Source: Botryotinia globosa
Lineage: Eukaryota > Ascomycota > Leotiomycetes > Helotiales > Sclerotiniaceae
DNA length: 64,000 nucleotides
Assembly: GCA_014898425.1 (NCBI GenBank)
Contig: RCSZ01000011.1
Span: 310,001 to 374,000 of the forward strand
Direction: 5' to 3'
The position numbers were made by a program, and so were the translations under genes. The notes beneath the pieces were generated by a model, which ran no database searches, was not told where the DNA came from, and saw only the letters and a program-made list of their open reading frames with translations. Positions 34,871 to 47,400 of this stretch are shown in pieces; positions within the stretch are counted from its first letter, which is position 1; each line of letters starts with the position of its first letter.

Positions 34871-35436
34871 TCTTCCCAACGTCTACCTACATAAAAATCT
34901 GCAATCATTGCATACACCACCATGTAACACCCAGGATAGATGAATCAAACCAAAGTACCAAAAACGAGTCAAAAGGGGGACCTCCCCATCCAACCCTCTC
35001 CCATTTCCCGACCGAGTCACCGGCTCTATCATTGATTCCATCCGATTGAATGATCAAAGTATAAAAAAATACATCGATGAGTACCTATATGGGGGTCAGT
35101 TCCGGGGGTCAGTTGATCCAACAAACATTCTTTCTTTCTTAGTACGTCCCGGTAAGCTCATCGATCATCGAGACCAATCATATCATATATCCGAGGGATA
35201 GATATCCTACATCTCTCTCTCTTTCCAAACTGCAGTGTGCCGTCGAGATGAGATGCTAGGTTGACGCGATAGGTATCATGTAGATACCTATCTATCTACT
35301 CATCCATCGTGTACAAGCACTACTCCCTAGGTAGTTTATTTGATATGCGTACGTGTTATGGTGTATGTGTATATGAACGTGAATATAAATTAAACCGATG
35401 CATTAATTAAGCACCGAAACAAAATGAGTCAAGCTT
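32758..35436. other. upstream region of ATG13, rich in simple repeats
   Basis: No gene is seen. Simple repeats follow one another: poly-G at 33084-33099, GGGGCT x6-7 at 33439-33478, a 10-bp GGTTTATGAG repeat at 33497-33570, AGT/AGG trinucleotides at 33715-33790, ATTC at 34513-34549 and AC at 34846-34870. It ends at the AT-rich island. Confidence 0.6.
33439..33570. repeat. adjacent GGGGCT and GGTTTATGAG tandem repeats
   Basis: Six to seven copies of GGGGCT are followed after a short gap by about seven copies of a 10-bp unit, GGTTTATGAG, with point variants (GGTTTAGGAG, GGTTTGTGAG). Both have strong G bias on the plus strand. Confidence 0.9.
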
Positions 35437-37413
35437 TATCCTCTATACCACTGAGAACGGGCTCCAAAAGTGGTCCGTGCACGGTGCAAGAATATCAATA
35501 ATTTTATATATAATATTGAAAATAAGGAAATCAACAAATATGCTATACACAATAATTCTATCAATATAATTTCAAATAATATAGAATTTGATTTTATTGA
35601 TAAAGAGATATTACATCTAGATATTGTTTTTGTTTTGAAAGTAGGAATTTATTTCGAATTTATGGAATATGTTGATTTCAATCGAAAACTTATTTTATTA
35701 GCTAATTTTCAATATTATAATGTGCTTATTCTATTTTATCTTTATTTTCTTATTAAAATGATAGAATCGATTATAGAATAAACGAATTTATATATACGAG
35801 TACCGAAAAACAAAGAATTATTGAATTCGCAGGCATTTTTATAGTATTCAATTACAATAAATAAAATTTATTTATATATAAGTATATGTATATATATATC
35901 GATTTATATTAAATATATAATTATAATCTATTGGAAGTATAAAAGTAATGAAAATAAATATGATTTTGTATGTTTTATATTACAAACTAGATTTGAAGAG
36001 ATTTATATAAGATATTGTATATCACTTTTTGGAATAAAGAATATTTTCGAAAGAGTAAAATTTCAATCTTTCAATTTATATTTTATATACTAATATACTT
36101 TGTTTTAGATCAATCTATTATCAAATCATATTCAAAATATTAATCTTTCAATATAAAGATTTTAGAATCGAATTTCAATTAATGAATATATTATACAGTA
36201 TAACAACCAATTAAAATATATTATATTTATTAGAAATAAATCTATATCTATAGGATTTAAGGTGTGGGTAGTTATAGATTGAGGTTTTTTTATAATATAG
36301 GCTTGATATAAGATAGAAAAAGCAAATAGTTCTGTGAGTATAGTTATATCCCTTCTTTTGAAATTAATAAATAAATAAAAATGTATAAATAAAATATAAA
36401 CAATAGTTTTATATTTAGTATAAAAGTTATCTAAAACTTTATATCATCTTTATCTCAATAATCTTTTCATTTCAATCAACTTTTTAGAATATATATATTA
36501 TTCAGGGTATACTGTAACAAAGATATATTAATCAAATTCTAAAATTTATAAAAATCTGATTATAAAGAAAAAAAACAATAATAAAAAAAACAGTATATTA
36601 TAAAGAATAATCATTTTTATAATATCTCCTTCGAATTTAATATATCATATAACATAAAAAAACAATATATTAGTTTTGACTCAATTTATAATATATAATA
36701 GGAAAACTTTTATCCATAGGATACAAAAACAATCGAAATCTATCTTTTCAAAAACTAAAACAATTAGAGTTGTATTCAAAGATAATATAAAGAATTAGCT
36801 ATTCTGATTCTTTTTAATAATTATAATTATAATATAAATATTATCAATATAAAAGATCAACTATATTCATCTATATCAAAATATTAACAAATATATTATA
36901 AAAATTATCAAGCTATAGAACAATAGCTTTTAATCATTATTTTAATCAATTGTTATTTAATATATAAAGAAATAATGTCGAAAGATAATAATACAAATTC
37001 CCCGAATCATATTGATTTTCGAAAATCAATCTTTTAAAGATTAATCAACAAATTTGAATCTAAAATCAAACAAGCTTATTTAAATCGAAATTGTGAAAAT
37101 TGAATTTATAATTCTATACTATCTCCTCATTATCATTATATAAAGATATTGAAAAAAAGAGATTATTGTTATTATAGAAAAGGATTTTATAACAGAAATA
37201 GAATCGTTTTAAAAGAAAAATCTATTAATTTTAAATAGAAAGGAATAAAACGATAAAATATATAAAGATATCAAGAATACAATATCCATTTATATAATAA
37301 TAATAAATGTTTCAATAATTATTATAAAATATAGTTCAAATGTTATGAGAATTCTCATAATCCTAATGATCTGATTGGTTGATAAGATCCCTGTTAAACG
37401 AGGGAGCTCATTC
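35437..37413. mobile_element. candidate decayed DNA element in an AT-rich block
   Basis: A sharply AT-rich block begins just after 35480 and ends near 37370. A sequence of about 30 bp at the left edge (TATCCTCTATACCACTGAGA and on through GGGCTCC) recurs in inverted orientation at about 37384-37413 (reverse complement TATCCCCTATACCACTGAGA and on through GAGCTCC). Inside, frames are short and Ile/Asn/Tyr-rich, as expected after heavy C-to-T mutation. I see no transposase motif, and a target duplication is not evident. It could instead be two inverted copies of a short repeat flanking unrelated DNA. Confidence 0.35.
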
Positions 37414-38462
37414 TCAGTGGTATAGGGGATACTACATAGATACCGGTTCGTGCCAGGAGAAGAGGCAGGTAAATACTGGGTAACCGTGGACCTAACAACA
37501 CGATACACCTACCGCCACAATATATCAACACAGCCACCGATTTGATTGGCAGTCGAGTATGACTCGGGAGTACTTCTTAAATAGATAGATACCTACCTAG
37601 GTAGCTGGAGATAGATAGTATGGCGTCTGTTGTAAGAATCCAGAAAATCAATATCAAAATCAATATGATAATCGATCATCCATTTCCTCAAACCCTCTCA
37701 CATAAACTCTTCCTTTCGCATTACTTTCTTCATCATCTTCACATACCTATCTATGTACGAGTAAGTTAGGACGGGCAGGTGAGAAAAGATACAGCCTCGC
37801 CATTCACTCAAGAAATCGATAGATAGGACCTCGATTCCCCGGTATCTATCTATCTATCTATCCTATCTACTAGTAATTAGTTTTCGACTTCTCCGCTTCG
37901 ACGATGGCTCGCTCTCTCTCTATCCTCTTCTACATATAGCAAACGCAATGAATTAGTAACAAACATCTAAAATGCAATGATCGAATTGTGATGTGATCAC
38001 GTGATCCATCTCATGGTGTTTTATTGCATCTCGTTTTTGAATTATAATCTATATCTACTCTCCCTACAATCTCCAAGAAACCCTCAAGTACCAAGTACCT
38101 CCCTCTCTTCCGAGTTCCACAACCAGTGTGTAGATAAGTAAACAAGTCCTCTGATATCCAGAACTACATATATAGATATCAATTCCTATCACTCTCATAT
38201 CTAACCATCAAGGTAAACACCATCAAGGTAATCATCTACCTCCTCGAAGCATACTACAGAAGGTATGCCAGATAATAAACATGAGGTATAATATAATATA
38301 TAACATTCCATCATCAAGATGCATAGCATAGCATCGGTAAGCTTCAATGTAGAAATCGAATTTACCTGAGCATTTCTGATAAGATGGTATGGTGGAATTG
38401 ATGGATAGAGGACTGATGAGGGATTACTGGATATTGAGTATTAATTATCGTAATCTTATATA
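37414..38462. other. normal-composition island inside the AT-rich region
   Basis: About 1 kb has ordinary composition, with a CTAT microsatellite at 37843-37862. On the minus strand 37929-37870 reads as a possible last exon: a CTAAT branch site, an acceptor TATATGTAG, then KRIERERAIVEAEKSKTNY and a stop. No upstream exon can be fixed, so no gene is called. Confidence 0.35.
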
Positions 38463-39277
38463 AGTCAACCACCCTACTTTCGGGCCACCCCTGTTTCGAG
38501 CCATTCTTTTACACCAAAAATCACTTTTTTAATCTATTAATATCTCTATCAATATTGAATATAATTCAATAAAAATTTAAATCTATATAATTCAAGTCAT
38601 TCCAAATCTATTTTGAATTTTTTAGATTTTTAGGATTTTTCTGGATCGATTTCTAAAGCTTCGAAATATCGATTTTTAATTACATACAAATTACATATAA
38701 ATCTAAAATTTTATAAAATCTATAATAACTTTTAAAGGAAAATAATTAAAAATAAGTTATAAATTTTTATTATAAATTTATAAGATATTTAACTTGAAAG
38801 ATTTTGAAAAAATAAAAAATTCCTTAAAAATAAATATTTAAAAGGATACCCTCAAAATTACAGGGATTATTTATATTACTCTTAATTCACTATATATTAT
38901 ATCTCTATATTTATTCATTTTTTTGAATTTTTTTTGAATTTCTATATAGATTCAGATTTGAATTTTTCAAAAAAATATATAATTTTCTTTTAATAATCAT
39001 TATTAAAAAATCATTAAAGATTTTATAGAATTTTAAATTTGTATATGATTTATATATAAATTGAAAATCGATATTTTGAAATCTTAGAAATCGATCCACA
39101 AAAATCCTAAAATTCTAAAAATTCTAATATAAGCTTAAAATAGCTTATATTATATAAATATAAATTTTTATTAAATCATATTCAATATTAATAGAGATAT
39201 TGATAGGCCAAAAAAGTGATTTTGGGTGTAAAAGGGTGGCCCGAAACAGGGGTGGCCCGAAAGTAGGGTAGTCGACT
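38463..39277. mobile_element. 815-bp foldback/MITE-like element with TA target duplication
   Basis: The two ends are long imperfect inverted repeats of about 295 bp each (38463-38757 and 38983-39277). The outer 70 bp are best conserved and share TTTCGGGCCACCCCTG, then a second GGGCCA-type block and TTTTACACC. Inner parts match over GATCGATTTCTAA and similar blocks. The element starts AGTCAACC and ends GTAGTCGACT, each directly beside TA, which fits a Tc1/mariner-type target duplication. The 225-bp centre has no coding potential. Arm differences are mostly transitions. The GC-rich tips within AT-rich arms suggest RIP decay. It could be a MITE or the remnant of a larger element. Confidence 0.82.
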
Positions 39278-39279
39278 TA

Positions 39280-40193
39280 TAGTATTAGGGCACTTCTACT
39301 TGGTCGGCCGGATTTTATTCTGATTTTAATCACAATTATATATTATTCAATTTTCATTATTAAATCAATTATTCAATATTTTATTTTAAATATTTTGATT
39401 TTTATATATATAATAGAATTCTGTAAAAATTGTTTAATTAAATTGTTTAATTAAATTGTTTGATATTTAAGATATTGTTTTTTTAATTATAATATAGATT
39501 TCAATTCTATTTTTTTAAATTGAGTTTTCAATTTATAAATGATTTATTATTTCATATATTTCAAATTATTTATAGATTTTTTTAAATATCTTCTAATTAA
39601 TTTCTATCTGTTATAATATCTAAAAAAAAATTAAAAGATATATGTTTAGATATTATCAAATATGCTTTATAGAATTGAAATTGAAATTATAAGGAGATTA
39701 AAGATCAATTAAAAGACTATCTTTTTTAAAAAATTAAATTATTATTTTAAAAAGTTAATATATATAAATTGATATTCTTTATTTAATCCTGTGGAATAAC
39801 AAATTATTATTTTTGTTAAAAATTTCGCAATAAAAGTTAATATTATATCCAAACTTCTTATTCTCGAAATGTTTATTTGTAATATATAATCTGTTTTTCT
39901 AATATTATGAAAATCTTTTTATATTATAATTTTATTTATTTATATATATATTATAGATTTGGATTATATTTCGTTTTTATATCTAATTTAATATATAAAA
40001 AATCTAGTTTTGATTTTTTCCTTTTTCTCTGTTTTATAAAGTATTTATTTAATTAGAAAACTAGCTTCTTTTTTTACTATTTATTCTTTATAATTTAAAT
40101 CTCAAACTAGTTTTTAAATAGTAAGTTTTTATATGTTCAAATTTCTTTTTAGGTTTCTAATTAATTATTTTATAAGTCTTTAAAATCCTTTTA
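39280..40193. other. AT-rich decayed DNA
   Basis: After a short normal segment (39280-39320) the sequence is almost only A and T. No frame, motif or repeat boundary could be identified. Confidence 0.5.
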
Positions 40194-40225
40194 TGTCGGA
40201 ATGTACGATTACATACTTAAGCGAA

Positions 40226-40565
40226 TATCAAGGCTGCGTAATAGGGAGTACACTGGGAAGAATCTAATAGTTTTAATAAGAGATTATATAAAAAGATATA
40301 TTGAATTCTACTTAAAACTAATCCTATACTTTAGTCTATCCAAAATATACCTAGCTATTTATATTATTTTCCCAAAACTCTAATATTATAATTCTATCTA
40401 TATTCCTTTTCATAATATTATTAATTATAAACCTATTATAAATCAAACTAATAACCCTGAGATTAAATTCTATTAATACTAAGTTTCTAAGACTTGCTAA
40501 GGGATCGACCCTTAATACCCTCAAGGTTATCCGACTGACTACTCGAATCGTGTCCTGCGCTGACA
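40226..40565 (-). mobile_element. solo-LTR-like insertion of 340 bp with target duplication
   Basis: The segment interrupts copy 1 of family A exactly where copy 2 (43340) is continuous. Flanks are GCGAA (40221-40225) and ACGAA (40566-40570), a 5-bp target duplication with one transition. On the minus strand it starts TGTCAGCGCAGGACACG and ends CCTTGATA, consistent with TG...CA after one C-to-T change. It has no coding capacity, so a solo LTR is the simplest reading. Confidence 0.75.
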
Positions 40566-40669
40566 ACGAATCACATGATTCTTCTCATTATATTAGAATA
40601 AGAAGAATTGTATCTTATTCTAAATAATCTCAATTCATATTATTTATTTTATATAAACTATACAATATA

Positions 40670-40910
40670 TTGTAAAAGAGTAGAAGGTGGTAGGGCTATA
40701 GAGTAGTCCTTTATATATATTGTAGGAAAGTTATTATAGTGTATCGCTTTAGATAAAGGAGAGGAGGGGGAGGCTCTATATAGCGTTTTACAAAACATAT
40801 TAGAAATTTGATGAATAAAAATTGACTACTCTTTTTAAGCTATAAGGAAAAGGGCTATTAATATTAGTTATAGAAGTAGATCATATGATTAGCACAAAGA
40901 TTCGCTCACA
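40670..40910 (-). mobile_element. second nested insertion, about 240 bp
   Basis: This is a second interruption of copy 1 of family A, relative to copy 2. ATATA occurs on both sides (40665-40669 and 40911-40915). On the minus strand it begins TGTGAGCGAATCTTTGTG and ends TTTTACA(A), again TG...CA-like. The exact left edge is uncertain by one base because the target is AT-rich. The inside keeps more G and C than its surroundings, so it may be a later insertion. Confidence 0.6.
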
Positions 40911-40945
40911 ATATAATGATTTGAGTCGATTACCCCCCCCCCCCC

Positions 40946-43339
40946 TTAAATGAATTTAACCCTAATTGATATTTATTTTCTTTTTAAAAGTATTTATAAA
41001 TTAAACTAATTTTTGAGGTTTTATATAAAAGTATTTATACGAATATGAAAAGAATAGTTTTTAACTACTTGATAAGATATTCTTTGAAAAAAACGAATAA
41101 AAATATATTAGATTAAGGTTTATATATAATTTATATATAAAAAATAGAATACTATATCCTTTATACTATCTTTTTTAACTATTATACTAAAAAGGAATCT
41201 TTAATTATAATTAGATTTTTTTAAGATTGAATAAATTAATTGATTTATAAATTAAACTATTTTATTTATAGAATTCGATAAATCAATGACTCAATTTTTA
41301 TCTATTATACCTTACTCAAAGTCTAATATACTTTTTTTAATTCGAAACCCTTCTTTTTTATATAAAAAGAATTGTTTTACTGTCTTTCTTTTTTAGAATC
41401 TTTTATTAAATCCTCCTTCTTTATTTCATAATATAAAACGCTTTTTTTATATAACTATTAAATTAGAAGAAATCTGTTTACTATTTCTAAAAAACTTAAT
41501 CTCTTTGATTTAAAAGAATAAAGGAAAAAAGATTATAAAATTAAAAAGTTTATTATAATATAATTTAGTTATTTAATAAAATTGCTTCAAAATATTATAT
41601 AAATTCAATCTTTATTTATATTTTTTAAAAAACATATTGTTTTTTCGATATTTTAGAAACTTCGAAATTGTTATTTCCTTATTAAGAAGTAATTGTATTA
41701 AATTGACTTAATAAGAGGGTTTATTGGGTTCAATAGTATTATAATTCATGTCTATCCTCTTTGTATGAAGGGGGTATTACTAAGCTATATATACATTCTA
41801 TTTCATATATTATCTTAATATTCAGACCCTCTTTATTAATAAAATATATTTCATTAAATTCTAAATATCTAATATCTTGATCATTTTTATAATGATATTG
41901 TGGTTTATTAATAATTAATTTTTTTTCAATTAATTAGAATTAATTAAAAATTGAAAGTGATATTTATTTTTTCAAGAGTTTGAAAGTATTTAGTTGTATT
42001 TTTAATAATAAATTAAATCTATTAAATAAAAGTATTTCAATACTATATCTCATTTTTTCAATTATTATTTATTAAAAAACTAATTAAAATATTTGAAAAA
42101 GTTTAATTAATATTATTATTTAAATCTGTATCAAATTGATTGAAGTTATGATTATTATATAATTCAATTGGAAAGACTTTTTTTTTAAATTAGTTAAATT
42201 GTTTTCAATTATTTCAAAGTATTTTCATTAATAATAAAAATAATATCAATCGAATTATTTTATTGAATTGAATATACTAATAGCTCTCTCAATAATATTA
42301 ATAATATTAGAATGATATTGGGATTATATTATTAATAGTAATTGAATTACTTTTCAATTTGAATCTCAAAATGCTTTAAATTTAAGATATATAGTTTCGA
42401 AATAAATAGATTTTCAGATTTAGAAATACCCAACCTCTTCGAAATCAATAAATCTAATCTTTTAAAAAAGATTGAAATATATAATAAAAACCAAATTGAT
42501 TAAAAAATCTTTAGAATATTTTTATTTTTTAGAAATAATAATAATAATAGATTTCAAAACGAATGGATATTTAATTTAATGAAATATTGGTTTTCAAAAA
42601 ATATTTTTTCAATATATATATAATTGAATAAAATATTATAATAAAAAAATATATTAAAATAATAAAAAAATCTATTTATATATATTCAATTTGTATTAAA
42701 GTAATACAATTATTAAATGATTTATAATCTTTAATTGAAAAGTCAAAAAATAACAAATTATTAGTTTTCATATCAAAACCGAAACCAAATTGTTTTAAAT
42801 TCTATAATAATAATCCTTTGTAAAACCTCTGCCTCGAAATCAGGGCCAAAAATTATATAATCACTATGGGTCTAAGGATGAGATAATTCATATATACACT
42901 TTGTATGTAAGTAGGGGAGAACGTAACATGTTCTCAGTCACGTATTCTAATAAATTGTCTATATTTCAAATTTTATAAAGAAATAAAAGAATAACTTGCT
43001 TCTATTCATTGTTATATAATAATTAATCTCCTACTTTTCAATTCACTTTTTTAAATTCGAATTAAATACGAATACCCTATTCGATTGAATTGATTCAATC
43101 TTTCTTTCTTCGATTACTTTACTAATAAATAAAGCTTTTTCTTATTTATATATATATACAACTTTTAATTCGAATCATTTTTTTCTTTCGTACTTTTTTT
43201 TAGTTTGATTGGAGACTAAAGGAAATAAAAAGGAAAAGAAGGAATATCTTTAATTAGTCTTAGGTTATAAAAGATTTAATTAATATAGTTAATTATATTG
43301 TATGTTCTAAATTTTTATTAAAAATGGATATTATATTGA
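40946..43339. other. AT-rich decayed DNA, probable body of a family A element
   Basis: Following the polypurine tract this should be the inner 3' part of a minus-strand retroelement, but no protein motif survives. A less AT-rich segment at 42830-42950 contains GAACGTAACATGTTC, a near-perfect palindrome. Confidence 0.45.
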
Positions 43340-43496
43340 TATCAGAATATATAATTATATACTTAAGCAAATCATATAGTTCTTCTTATTATATAAAGTG
43401 AGAAGAATCATATCTTATTCTAGATGATTTCAATTTATATTATTCATTTTATATAGGCTATATAGTACTATATATAGTGATTAAGAGTCGACGATA
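43340..43496 (-). mobile_element. LTR of family A (copy 2), uninterrupted
   Basis: It matches copy 1 (40194) across its whole length, starting TATCAGAATATATAATTATA and ending near GAGTCGACGATA. Almost all differences are transitions. The similarity goes on past the LTR into CTCTCCTCAAGTGAATCCAA, which matches the C run and following bases of copy 1. Both copies are therefore 3' LTRs with polypurine tract, not the two LTRs of one element. Confidence 0.65.
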
Positions 43497-44274
43497 TCTC
43501 TCCTCAAGTGAATCCAACATTTTAATAATATTCTTCTCATAATCTAATCTATAAATATTAGTTGTTTTCTAATATATTGATTTAAATTATAATTTTATAT
43601 AGTATAGTAGAATTCGTTTGTTTTAATTTATATAGAATCTCTTTTTAATCTTTTTAGATAGAGTTTTATTATTATTATATATTTAATCTATTGTAATAGT
43701 ATAAGTAATAATCGATTGTTCAATTCTAAGGATATTCGCAATTTTTGAATGATTATTGCTTGTTTTTACTTTTCCTGTTATTTTTCTATAATTACAGCGA
43801 CTGTAAATAGATAATAACCGACTACCTAAATTATATTAAAACTCATCCTTAAAAAGAATTAATTTTAATTCATTTGAATATAAATAATAGTATTTATTAA
43901 AATAATCTTTTTGAATTTCAATTAAGAATTTCAAAAAGAAAATTAATCGTTTCTAAGATTTTTATTAATTGGATTATACAGCTTTGAAATACACGTGTTG
44001 AAATAAAACAATTTAAATACTTCAGAATTTATTAATAAAATAAGCGAAATCTAAAGAACTTTTAAAAAATATTATTACATTATTGAAAATCTAATTATAT
44101 AATTGATTTTAGCATTTGAAAAATTGAAAATATAACTTATTAACACTATGAAAATATTATCTTGTAAAAGTTTGAATTGAAAAATAATATTATAAATATT
44201 AATAAATCATTATAAAAAATATAGTAAATTACTATTTTTTGATATGATTTAGACAATCGATTATTTTCTATCTT
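43497..44274. other. AT-rich decayed DNA
   Basis: This is presumably the remnant of a second family A element next to the LTR at 43340. No frame or motif is recognisable. Confidence 0.45.
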
Positions 44275-44279
44275 CTAGT

Positions 44280-44429
44280 TATCAAGGTACGGGTAAAGAC
44301 TTATATTGTACCATAAGGATTCTAAATACTATAAAAGATTGAAATTTTATTATAGGAAGTAGAGTACACTAAAGATATATTAAAAGTTTGTGCTTGAAAT
44401 ACAAAAACAATATAATTGGTATTGTAATA
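44280..44429 (-). repeat. left LTR (3' LTR of the minus-strand element)
   Basis: 150 bp, starting TATCAAGGTACGGGTAAAGA and ending TTGTAATA. The first bases derive from TGTCAAGG by one G-to-A change and the last from GTGACA by G-to-A and C-to-T changes, as judged from the right LTR. Confidence 0.92.
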
Positions 44430-47400
44430 GTACCCCCCCTTTAAAACTTATTTATTCTAAACAAACTAAAATACAAAATAATTTTGTTATTTTTTAATAA
44501 AGTTATAAGGAATCGATTCAATATTGATTAAATAAAAACCTAAAACCTTTTGAAATAATGTTAAAACAATCTAATTTCTATTATAGGGTTAAAGCGAATT
44601 ATTTTTAAAATAATAATCAATTGATAGATTTTTTTCAATCTGTTTAATCCTTGTTTAAAAGTTATTATTAATATAATAGTATCTAAAATAGCGGGTTTTT
44701 TGAATCCAATCTATATAAATAGATTTGATTTGTTTGGGTATATTAGGTGAAATATAATAATCATTTTTTTCTAACTTTGGAAATCCTTAGTTGATTGTTA
44801 TAATAATGGGTGGTGTTTTTATTTAATATAATAATAGAAATTGTATTTATTATAATAATCAAGGATTTTCTTGAATTCTTATTGTTTGGTTTCCTTGTAT
44901 GTTTTATTATTTCTTTTGAAAACTTGGCCTTGATTTTTATATAATTTAGTAATATTGATAATATCTTAATCTAGTAATTCTGGCGAATGGTGGAGTGGTT
45001 GAAATAATAAATTATGGAATATCGGAAAAATCTTAAAATTAGCTAGAAATTGCAATAAACAAATCCGTTTATAAACTTTAAGAACTTTATAAAAACTATT
45101 CTATTTATTGTTATTCTTTTTCATTAAATAATTAATTTTTATATTCTTTGTATTAATTTATATTTTGTTATCTTTTTTATAAAGAAAAACATCAATTCAA
45201 ATTCTATTAGTATAATCTTTATATTTTTGAATTAATTGGGCTGTAAGTGTTTTAAGTTTAATTAAAATGAAATCAAATCTATTTGTAATCTTGTTGGTTT
45301 TGAAAAATTCTTGTTTTTTTTGATATGATAAATTCGGTGGGATTAATATAAATAGTTTAACTTTGAAGTATAAATAATAATTATAATTGATGAAAAATGG
45401 GGATATATTAATGGTTTTTGATATAGTATTATTTAATATAAATTTTATAAATAGAAGTTAATCAAACCAATTGTTTTGATAAAAGTTTATGAAAATATAA
45501 AGGTATTATTCTATTATAATATTAATCTTTTTTGTTTAGTTATTAAATTCAAAATAGAATAAGAAAGATTGTTTTAAAGTAATTAATAAGTGTTTGGATA
45601 GGTGCTTTTAGAATTTAAAAACGAATTGGAAATTTTTATTGGATATAATATTATTGAGAGTGTTATGTAGGCAATATATCTTTTTAACAAATCGATTTGT
45701 AAGTTTTTTTGTGGATAGTTTTATTATTGGTATAAAATATTGTATTTTGGTTAGACGATAAACAATTGTAATAATATATTGATATTTCTTTCCATAGTGT
45801 TTATTGATTAATAATGGTGTGATATAATTAATAAAAATATCTAATCAAAAACAAAATAATATTAACAAAAATTTAAGGAATCTAGATATAATAAAACGGA
45901 AAGCTTTGGTGTGAAAATAAAATTAATAAGTTTATACAAATGTTTCGATTTCTCTAGATATATTAAACTATTAATATGTATAAAAGATAAGGTTGATAGT
46001 TTTGATATAATCTAGATATCCAGCTAATTTGGTTGAATATATGCGGTATATAATCTATATACAAAGTTTAACAAAAAAAGAAATAAAGAGGTGGTTGTAA
46101 TAGAAAATCTTATTATTAACTAATCTATAATCTTATAAAACTATTCAAAGATTCTTTCGAATATCTAATAGTTAATAATGAATAAAGAGGTTTCGAAATA
46201 TTATATATATAATTATAACTAATTCGGATAATCTATATACTTTATTGATAAGATTATTAATCAATTTATTAATATCAAAAATAATTATATTTATCGAAAT
46301 TATAATCAAATTTAAATCATTATTTATTTATCGAATAATATCCTTGAATATAACAATATCGAATATTCGTTTTAAAAAAATTGTTTATAAACAATTCTTA
46401 ATTCGATTATTATTAGAATCAATATATACTAAACAATCTTCAATTTTACAATTCAAAATATCAGGGTAAACAATTTTGTAATTGGATTGATATATAATAT
46501 AAAAATTGAATCTTAATAAGAATTCAGTTTATTTAGTTTATTATTGATTCAATATCTTTATTAATATAAAGTATTCGAAATTCTTATAATTAATAATGAT
46601 TTCAAATAATTTCTAAATATTATATAATTCCAATCTTTATTTCTTTAATAATTTTATAATTGTTAAAAATTCTTTATTATAAATCTCATAATTATATTCA
46701 ACAATATTATATTTTAATAAAAAGTATATTATTAAATATAGATCTTTTTTATTATTATATTACAAAAGAATACTATTTGCAATTCAATTAGAAGTATTGA
46801 TCTCGATTATTATATAATAATAGTAATCAAATATAATAAGAATCGGGGTAAAAGAAAAAGTATTTTTTAGTATTATAAAAGTATTTTTTTATTCAAAATT
46901 TCAATTCTATATTTTCTTTTTTTTCAAAAAACAATTAAAGGATTTCATAATCTTGAAAAAATTATAAATGAAATATTAATAAAAATTAGCAAATCTAAGG
47001 AAATATTGGAAATCTTTGAGTTTAATTAATAATTTCTAATTGAGTATAATATCAACTTTCTTTAGATTTATTTTTATATCTCCTAAAATAATAATTAAAT
47101 CAAAATATTTAATTCTTTTCATTTCGAATTTGTATTTATTGATATCGATTTATAATCTGATATTAATCAATTATTAAATAATCTTATAAATATATTTTTT
47201 ATAATCTACAATATTTTTGAAATAAATTAAAATATTATTTAAGTATATTATACAAATCCTATTCAGGAAATTGAAAAGAATATGGTTGATATAATTCTAA
47301 AATGAAACCGGTGTATTATAGAATTTGAAGAATATTATTAATAATTTGAATAAATCAAAACAAATAATAAAAACAGTTTTTTATTTATAATCTTCTATAA

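Larger units (their letters stand above)
40194..40932 (-). mobile_element. LTR of family A (copy 1), split by two nested insertions
   Basis: The LTR begins TGTCGGAATGTACGATTACA and, once the insertions at 40226-40565 and 40670-40910 are removed, is about 158 bp long and ends near GAGTCGATTA. A C run follows (40933-40945). Read on the minus strand this is a polypurine tract directly before the LTR, so the LTR is the 3' LTR of a minus-strand element whose body lies to the right. The related copy at 43340 has the same start with G-to-A changes (TATCAGAATATATAATTATA). Confidence 0.7.

Noticed and set aside
35470..35781. 103-codon plus-strand frame in the AT-rich block
   Set aside because: Its Ile/Asn/Phe/Tyr content is what AT-rich DNA gives by chance. 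There is no family motif and no partner frame.
46245..46469. 74-codon frame inside the decayed retrotransposon
   Set aside because: It is almost only Ile/Leu/Lys/Ser and shows no reverse transcriptase or integrase motif, so it is not a surviving domain.
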